Source: Persicimonas caeni
GTDB lineage: Bacteria; Myxococcota_A; Bradymonadia; Bradymonadales; Bradymonadaceae
Reading direction: 5' to 3'
Length of the DNA stretch: 64,000 bases
Assembly (NCBI RefSeq): GCF_006517175.1
Contig: NZ_CP041186.1
Coordinates: forward strand, 6,413,074 to 6,477,073
How positions within the stretch are numbered: position 1 is the stretch's first letter; the number at the start of each line of letters is the position of its first letter. The translations under genes and the position numbers were made by a program. Below, piece by piece: positions 59,196 to 64,000 of the stretch. A model generated the notes under the pieces. The model worked only from the letters and a program-made list of their open reading frames with translations. It did not search any database and was not told where the DNA came from.

Positions 59196-59255
59196 GTTCA
59201 GCGCCTCAGCGTTCAGCGCCTCAGCGTTCAGCGCCTCAGCGTTCAGCGCCTCAGC
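59196..59255. repeat. Four 15-bp tandem repeats
   Basis: Four exact units of GTTCAGCGCCTCAGC, followed by a partial unit, in the non-coding interval 58967-59301. A GC-rich GGAGGCGCGG run at about 58980-59010 lies on the other side of the palindrome. No gene is seen in this interval. Confidence 0.9.
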
Positions 59256-59301
59256 GTCCGAGGCGCCGACGCCGGTCGGGGCGTTTGGGTGGGCGTCACT
59301 C

Positions 59302-61569
59302 TCAGAGAATCAGGCGAATCGGCGCCGGGGCGTCGGTGCGGGGGGCGATGTGGCCGATGATGGCGGCGTGGGCGTAGCTGCCTCGGCGCAAGGCGGAGAC
59401 GCAGTCGGCGGCGCGCTCGGCGGGGATGGAGGCGAGGAGGCCGCCGGCGGTCTGCGGGTCGAAGAGGAGCGGGTAGACCGGGTGGTCGGCGGCCTCGTCC
59501 ATGTTCTGCAGGGCGCGGCGTAGCCGGATATTGTCGGGCTGCAGGGAGCTGAAGATGCCTGCTGCGGTCGTCTCGAGGGCGCCGTCGAGCAGGGGGATCT
59601 TGTCGAGGTCGAGGGTGGCGTCGACGCCCGAGGGGCGGGTCATCTCGACGAGGTGGCCGAGCAGGCCGAAGCCGGTGATGTCGGTACAGGCGGTCGCGCC
59701 GTGCTCGCGCATGCACCGGGCGGCCTCGCGGCTCGACTGGGCCATCGTGTCGAGGGCGGCGTCGATCCAGCGGCCCTTGGCCTCCTGGCGCATGTTGGCG
59801 GCGAAGAGGGTGCCGGTGCCGATGGGCTTGGTGAGCACGAGGGCGTCGCCCGGCTGCATGCCGCCTTTGCGCAAGATGTCGTCGGGGTCGACGAGGCCGT
59901 TGACCTGCAGGCCGAAAGACATCTCGGCGCCTTCGCCGCTGTGGCCGCCCACGAGCGCGGCGCCGCTGTCTCGCAGCACGTCCACCGCGCCGGCGAGTAG
60001 CTGGTAGAGGTCTTGCTCGATCTTGTCTTCGACACCGTAGGGGACCACGGCGACGGCCAGGGCCGATTGTGGCTCGGCGCCCATCGCCCAGATATCGCCC
60101 AGGCTGTGGTTGGCGGCGATGCGCCCGAAGGTGTACGGGTCGTCGATGAAGGTGCGGAAGAAGTCGACCGTCTGGACCACGGCCATGCCGTCGGGCACGC
60201 GGGTCACGGCGCTGTCGTCGGGGGCGTCGAGGCCGATGATGACGTCGTCGCGCTCGACGACGTCGAGGCGTTGGAGCACGCGCGAGAGCACCGTGTGGCC
60301 GAGCTTCGAGCCGCACCCGCCGCAGCGCATCGCCATGGCGGAGAGGGCCTCGCGGGTGGTCGGGGAGTCAATCTGGACGTCGACGTCGGTCGCCTCGTCG
60401 TCTTCCATCTCGGGGAGCTCGTCCCACTGCTCCATCCAGCGCCGGTCGATCCAGTCTTTGAGCTTCCAGACCCAATCTCCCTCGAACGCGAGCAGGCTCT
60501 TGGAGCCGACGGCGTAACCGTCGCCGGTGCCGATGAGGCTCAAGAAGTTCTTCTGGGGCCGGTAGGCCTTCAGGGGGCGTCCCTGGGCGATGCGGCGCAG
60601 GTTCTCGGCGAGCGGCATGCCCTGTCGCACTGCGTAGACGCCGGACTTGGCGAGGTCGTGATTGCTCATCGAGGCGATGTCGCCGGCGGCGAAGACGCCC
60701 GGGTGTGAGGTCGACTGCAGGTGGTCGTCGACGGCGATGAAGCCGGCCTCGTCGGTGGCCAGGCCCGCCTGGGCGATCCAGCCGGGCGCCGATGCGTTGG
60801 TGACCCACATCACCGCGTCGAAGGGGTGGTGCGTGCCGGCGGTGTCGATCACACCGTCGGGCTCGACGCGCTGCACGCGGCAGTCGCGGCGCACCGCGAT
60901 GCCGCGCTCGTCGAGAATGCGCGACAGCTTTTTGCGCACCCGGGGGTTGTGGGTGGGCATGATGTCGCTGCTGGCTGAAAAGAGGGTGCATTCGAGGGTC
61001 GTCTCGGGGGTCGACTGGGCCCGAAGGATGGTGCGCAGGCGATGCTCGAGGGCGAGCACGAGCTCGACGCCGCCGGCGCCGGCGCCGACGACGGCTACGC
61101 GAAGGCTGTCGCCGGGGTTGCTCTCGATGGTGCGTGTCAACTCGGCGAGGCGCTCGAGGAATTGGTCGACGGGCTTGACCGGCGTCGAATGCTCGGCGGC
61201 GCCGGGCACGTTGTGGGTCTGCGGGGTCGAGCCGATGTCGAACGAGACGAAGTCGTAGGAGACGGGCGGGCGATTCTTGCAGGCGAGTTGCTTGGCGTCG
61301 AGGTCCATCCCGGTGACGGTGTCGTGATAGAGGCGTGCTCCGGCGAACTCGCACAGCGGCCGCAGGTCGATATGGGCCTCGTCGAGGCTGTACTGGCCGG
61401 CGATGAGGCCCGGGAGCATGCCCGAGTAGGGTGTGTGGACGTCGCGGGTGACCAGGGTGACGCGTAGGCCTTCGACCGGGCGCATGCCGAGCATCTTGAG
61501 GACCGCCACGTGGCTGTGTCCGCCGCCGACGAGCACGAGGTCTTTGATAATGGGCGCAGTTGACTTCAT
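59302..61569 (-). CDS. selD: NADH-dehydrogenase-like / selenide, water dikinase fusion
   Basis: A 755-residue fusion. Residues 1-390 are an FAD-dependent oxidoreductase of the NDH-2/sulfide-quinone group (LVLVGGGHSHVAVLKML at 12-28, VAVVGAGAGGVELVLALEHR near 167, HPGVFAAGDIASM near 300). Residues 405-755 are SelD, which makes selenophosphate from selenide and ATP: the catalytic cysteine region MRCGGCGSKLG (near 416), GLDAPDDSAV, VQTVDFFRTFIDDPYTFGRIAANHSLGDIWAMGA and GGHSGEGAEM. The N-terminal flavoprotein probably supplies reduced selenium to the kinase. NDH-SelD fusions are known. No selA, selB or mnmH is in the window, so the selenium product used (Sec, selenouridine or cofactor) is not determined. 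It diverges from the protein-kinase gene. Confidence 0.94.
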   Translation of the reverse strand: MKSTAPIIKDLVLVGGGHSHVAVLKMLGMRPVEGLRVTLVTRDVHTPYSGMLPGLIAGQYSLDEAHIDLRPLCEFAGARLYHDTVTGMDLDAKQLACKNRPPVSYDFVSFDIGSTPQTHNVPGAAEHSTPVKPVDQFLERLAELTRTIESNPGDSLRVAVVGAGAGGVELVLALEHRLRTILRAQSTPETTLECTLFSASSDIMPTHNPRVRKKLSRILDERGIAVRRDCRVQRVEPDGVIDTAGTHHPFDAVMWVTNASAPGWIAQAGLATDEAGFIAVDDHLQSTSHPGVFAAGDIASMSNHDLAKSGVYAVRQGMPLAENLRRIAQGRPLKAYRPQKNFLSLIGTGDGYAVGSKSLLAFEGDWVWKLKDWIDRRWMEQWDELPEMEDDEATDVDVQIDSPTTREALSAMAMRCGGCGSKLGHTVLSRVLQRLDVVERDDVIIGLDAPDDSAVTRVPDGMAVVQTVDFFRTFIDDPYTFGRIAANHSLGDIWAMGAEPQSALAVAVVPYGVEDKIEQDLYQLLAGAVDVLRDSGAALVGGHSGEGAEMSFGLQVNGLVDPDDILRKGGMQPGDALVLTKPIGTGTLFAANMRQEAKGRWIDAALDTMAQSSREAARCMREHGATACTDITGFGLLGHLVEMTRPSGVDATLDLDKIPLLDGALETTAAGIFSSLQPDNIRLRRALQNMDEAADHPVYPLLFDPQTAGGLLASIPAERAADCVSALRRGSYAHAAIIGHIAPRTDAPAPIRLIL

Positions 61570-61754
61570 GAGGGACTGGCTGAGGGGCGCGGTTGGTCTT
61601 GCTTTGCCGGGTTTGGCCTAACTTCGTTTACGTCGTGTCACAATTGCGAGTGTGTGACGAGCGTGATACTTTTGCATGGAACGATAAATGAGAACAACAT
61701 GAGCATCATCGCCTCCGCATCTTCTTTGCCCGTCGAGCAGCAGGCTGACGCCCC

Positions 61755-63437
61755 ATGAGCGGTCGTTTCCCGGAACCAGGAAAGATCTTCGAGGAAAAGT
61801 ACCACGTCGAGAAACTTCTCGGCAGCGGTGGTTTTGCTCGGGTATACCTCGCCGAACAGACCGATTTGGGGCGCCACGTGGCCATCAAGGTGCTCAGCCC
61901 CAAGGTTGCCCGCGCGGTCAACGCCGAGGAGACCGATCCGAAGATCGAGTCGGTGGCGCTTCGCTTCGAGCGCGAGGCACGCGTCGTCTCGCAGCTCAAG
62001 AGCGCCCAGACGATCACCATGTACGATTACGGCCGGACCGAGTCCGGGCTGCTGTACATGGTCATGGAGTACGTCGACGGCGTCGGCCTCGACGAGCTCG
62101 AGGTGCCCATCGAGCCCAGGCGGGTGATCAAGATCCTCAAGCAGATGCTGCAGAGCCTGCACGAGGCGCACGCCAACGGGCTTTTGCACCGCGATCTGAA
62201 GCCCGCCAACATCATGGTGTATGAGCACCTGGGCGAGAAAGACCAGGTCAAATTGCTCGACTTCGGCATCGCCAAGGCGGTGGGGCAGGCGGCCAACGAC
62301 GACCAGCAAGACCTGACCGCCTCCGACTCGCTCATCGGCACCCCGCGGTATATGTCGCCCGAGCAGATTCGCGGCCAAGACATCGGGCCGGCCAGCGATA
62401 TCTACAGCCTGGGCTTGGTCGCCTACGAGCTGTTGATGGGCGAGAAGGCGATCACCAACTCCGACAGCATCGAGATCTTGGGGCGTCACCTCTCCTCGGA
62501 GTCGTTCGAGATTCCGCGCCACCACGCGATCCACCCGCGGCTGCGTCGGCTCATCAACAAGATGCTCTCGAAGAACCTCGAGACGCGCTACCAGGAGACC
62601 AAAGCGGTGCTCGCCGATCTGGCCGAGATCGAGCGCATCGACGGCGATTTGCGCGTCGGTGGGCCGCCGCCGACGCCTTCGGACGACGGCGGTGAATTTG
62701 GCGATGACGGAGAGTTGGTCCTCGACGAGGCCGATATCGAGTTCGAGGGCGACTCCTCTTCCTCGAATTCGCGCCCGTTGATTATCGGCGCGGTGATTGT
62801 GTTGCTCTTGAGCGGAGTCGGAATTGCAGCCTGGCAATTGACGGGTGCCTCGGGGACCGACGAGAAGGCCGAGCCGATCGAGATTGCCGAGACGCCAGAC
62901 GAGGCCAACACCGAAGAGGCGGAGCCGGAGAAGGCCCGGGTAGAGAAGGGCGAAGAGGAGAGCGTCGTCACCCTGATTCGCACGCGACCCAAAGGGGCGA
63001 GCGTCTGGCTGGGCGACAAGCTCGTCGGGATGGCTCCGGTGCAATTCGAGTCGACCGATTACGAGTTTCCGCTGAAGGTCATCGCCAAGATGGGCGAGAA
63101 GAACGTCGAGCAGACGCTCGAGCAGCCTGGCGGCGAGATCTGGCTGGAGTTGCCCGAGCCCGAAGAGCTCGCCGAGAAGGACGACCCGCAAGGGGAAGGC
63201 GACGAGGCCGAGAAGGTCGCTTCGGGATCGAAGGCGACAAAGAGTCGATCGGACGACAAGGGCGGGGCGAGCAAAGGGCGAGGCGGCGCCAAAGAGAGAA
63301 CCCGTACAAAGACTACGAAGAACGAAAAGACCTCCGAGAAGAAGGGCGGGCAGACCGCTACGGTCAAAGAGAAGCCCGAGCCCGACGAGAAAGAGGAAGA
63401 AGACGTCGACACGCGAAAGTATCTGCCGCTCGAGTGA
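61755..63437 (+). CDS. Membrane Ser/Thr protein kinase with PEGA-like domain
   Basis: A 560-residue Hanks-type kinase. The kinase domain (about 16-290) has the Gly loop LLGSGGFARVYLA, VAIKVL, HRDLKPANIM (Asp near 146), LLDFGIAKA and GTPRYMSPEQIRG. An acidic linker leads to one transmembrane helix (about 335-355). Outside is a PEGA-like beta domain (about 400-465, VTLIRTRPKGASVWLGDKLVGMAPVQF), then a Lys/Glu-rich tail. It transmits an envelope signal by phosphorylating cytoplasmic proteins. It is followed by a TPR protein gene that may be its partner. Confidence 0.93.
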   Translation: MSGRFPEPGKIFEEKYHVEKLLGSGGFARVYLAEQTDLGRHVAIKVLSPKVARAVNAEETDPKIESVALRFEREARVVSQLKSAQTITMYDYGRTESGLLYMVMEYVDGVGLDELEVPIEPRRVIKILKQMLQSLHEAHANGLLHRDLKPANIMVYEHLGEKDQVKLLDFGIAKAVGQAANDDQQDLTASDSLIGTPRYMSPEQIRGQDIGPASDIYSLGLVAYELLMGEKAITNSDSIEILGRHLSSESFEIPRHHAIHPRLRRLINKMLSKNLETRYQETKAVLADLAEIERIDGDLRVGGPPPTPSDDGGEFGDDGELVLDEADIEFEGDSSSSNSRPLIIGAVIVLLLSGVGIAAWQLTGASGTDEKAEPIEIAETPDEANTEEAEPEKARVEKGEEESVVTLIRTRPKGASVWLGDKLVGMAPVQFESTDYEFPLKVIAKMGEKNVEQTLEQPGGEIWLELPEPEELAEKDDPQGEGDEAEKVASGSKATKSRSDDKGGASKGRGGAKERTRTKTTKNEKTSEKKGGQTATVKEKPEPDEKEEEDVDTRKYLPLE

Positions 63438-63475
63438 GCCGGGCTTTCGCAGCCAAACAGCGTAGGACGAGTCCG

Positions 63476-64000
63476 ATGCAGACGAAGAATGTCGCCGAGT
63501 GGAATGGTCACCTCCTCGCCGCGCTTGTTGCCGGTATGGTCGCCGGCATGGTCGTCCTGGGCAGCTTCGCGGCTCCGGCGTCCGCGCAAGAGTCGGGTGG
63601 CGAGCAAGGTTCGGCCGGCCAGGAGGCGTCGGACGAGAAGAAAGCCGAGGCCTATTACAACAAGGGCGTCGACGCGTTCTTCAAGAAAAAATACTCGCTG
63701 GCGATCACCTACTTCCAGCGGGCCAACACCCTCGACCCCGACCCGGTCGTTCTCTACAACATCTCGCTGGCCCACTCCAAAATGGGCAACCCCAAAGAGG
63801 CGCTCACCGCAGCGCTCGAAGCCCAGAAGATGGGCAACCTTCCCGAAGATACGGCGCTGAAGAACCAGTTTCGCATCGTCGGCTACCGGCGCGCGATTGC
63901 CGCGCGTGAGGTCACCGAGGCGATCAACCCGCCGGCCAAGGCCGAAATCGACCCGAACAAGGTGCCCGACAAGCAGCCGCAGACCGACGAAGGTTTGAGC
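63476..64000 (+). CDS. Secreted TPR protein (cut by the window edge)
   Basis: The open frame runs past the right end; 175 codons are visible. A signal peptide (hydrophobic 15-34, cleavage after PASA) is followed by TPR-like repeats: KAEAYYNKGVDAFFKKKYSLAITYFQRANTLDPDP (about 56-90) and VLYNISLAHSKMGNPKEALTAALEAQKMGNLP. AGGA stands before the ATG. It probably forms a two-gene unit with the kinase upstream (38 bases between them). The C-terminal part, which may hold another PEGA-like domain, is not in this window. Confidence 0.85.
   Translation, partial: MQTKNVAEWNGHLLAALVAGMVAGMVVLGSFAAPASAQESGGEQGSAGQEASDEKKAEAYYNKGVDAFFKKKYSLAITYFQRANTLDPDPVVLYNISLAHSKMGNPKEALTAALEAQKMGNLPEDTALKNQFRIVGYRRAIAAREVTEAINPPAKAEIDPNKVPDKQPQTDEGLS

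Noticed and set aside
61636-61657. GTCACA-N10-TGTGAC dyad upstream of the SelD-fusion gene as a CRP site
   Set aside because: The half-sites are in the reverse order to the CRP consensus, and six-base arms are expected by chance in this length of DNA.

Overview
The window is high-GC, gene-dense DNA that looks chromosomal and bacterial. It suggests a free-living aerobic or microaerobic member of the former Deltaproteobacteria, near Myxococcota/Bradymonadia. This is inferred from gene content: an AgmX/PglI-type C-terminal domain protein, a Ser/Thr kinase with a PEGA-like tail, sigma-54 activators, many lipoproteins with Asp/Thr/Ser/Pro-rich linkers, and RCC1/Ig-like surface proteins. No rRNA, tRNA, phage or CRISPR was recognised.

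Layout. 0.1-7.5 kb: a TrpB2-type tryptophan synthase beta chain, then a tightly overlapping operon of acetyl-CoA synthetase, pyruvate dehydrogenase E1 alpha, E1 beta and E2, and two tandem acyl-carrier-like proteins, the second without its phosphopantetheine serine. 7.5-10.3 kb: a double-cupin protein, a deleted CYP152 P450 remnant and an AgmX-like envelope protein. 10.5-15.9 kb (minus strand): a complete cbb3-type oxidase cluster with a copper P-type ATPase. 16-20.3 kb: a 1-Cys-type peroxiredoxin divergent from a sigma-54 activator, with a candidate operator and sigma-54 promoter between them, then a flavin monooxygenase overlapping an alpha/beta hydrolase that lacks its nucleophile. 20.4-28.9 kb: lipoproteins, a secreted repeat protein, a di-haem peroxidase with a YtkA-like partner, a phosphodiesterase and a methyltransferase. 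28.9-31.8 kb: three repeat arrays, an unknown protein and a universal stress protein.

31.9-43.6 kb is a second cbb3 oxidase locus: a TauE/SafE-like protein behind two FNR-type boxes, a fused CcoN-CcoO, CcoQ, CcoP, CcoG, CcoH, CcoI and CcoS, then a globin-coupled sensor kinase and an NtrC-type regulator. 43.7-50.8 kb holds an FTR1 iron permease fused to cytochrome c, a CBS protein, a propeller lipoprotein and a four-haem tandem DHOR protein; an iron or redox role is plausible. 50.8-52 kb is a RAYT transposase between two near-identical 230-bp palindromic repeats. 52-64 kb: an RCC1 lipoprotein, an esterase, repeat-rich intergenic DNA, a PH-like membrane protein, an M32 carboxypeptidase, an NDH-SelD fusion, a protein kinase and a TPR protein cut by the window edge.

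The intergenic DNA is unusually structured. Three long near-symmetric palindromes, an eleven-unit array with a period of about 42 bp, a 26-bp/36-bp composite array whose hairpin words recur 27 kb away, and C-rich leaders replacing the Shine-Dalgarno site of two unrelated genes are the least ordinary parts of the window.
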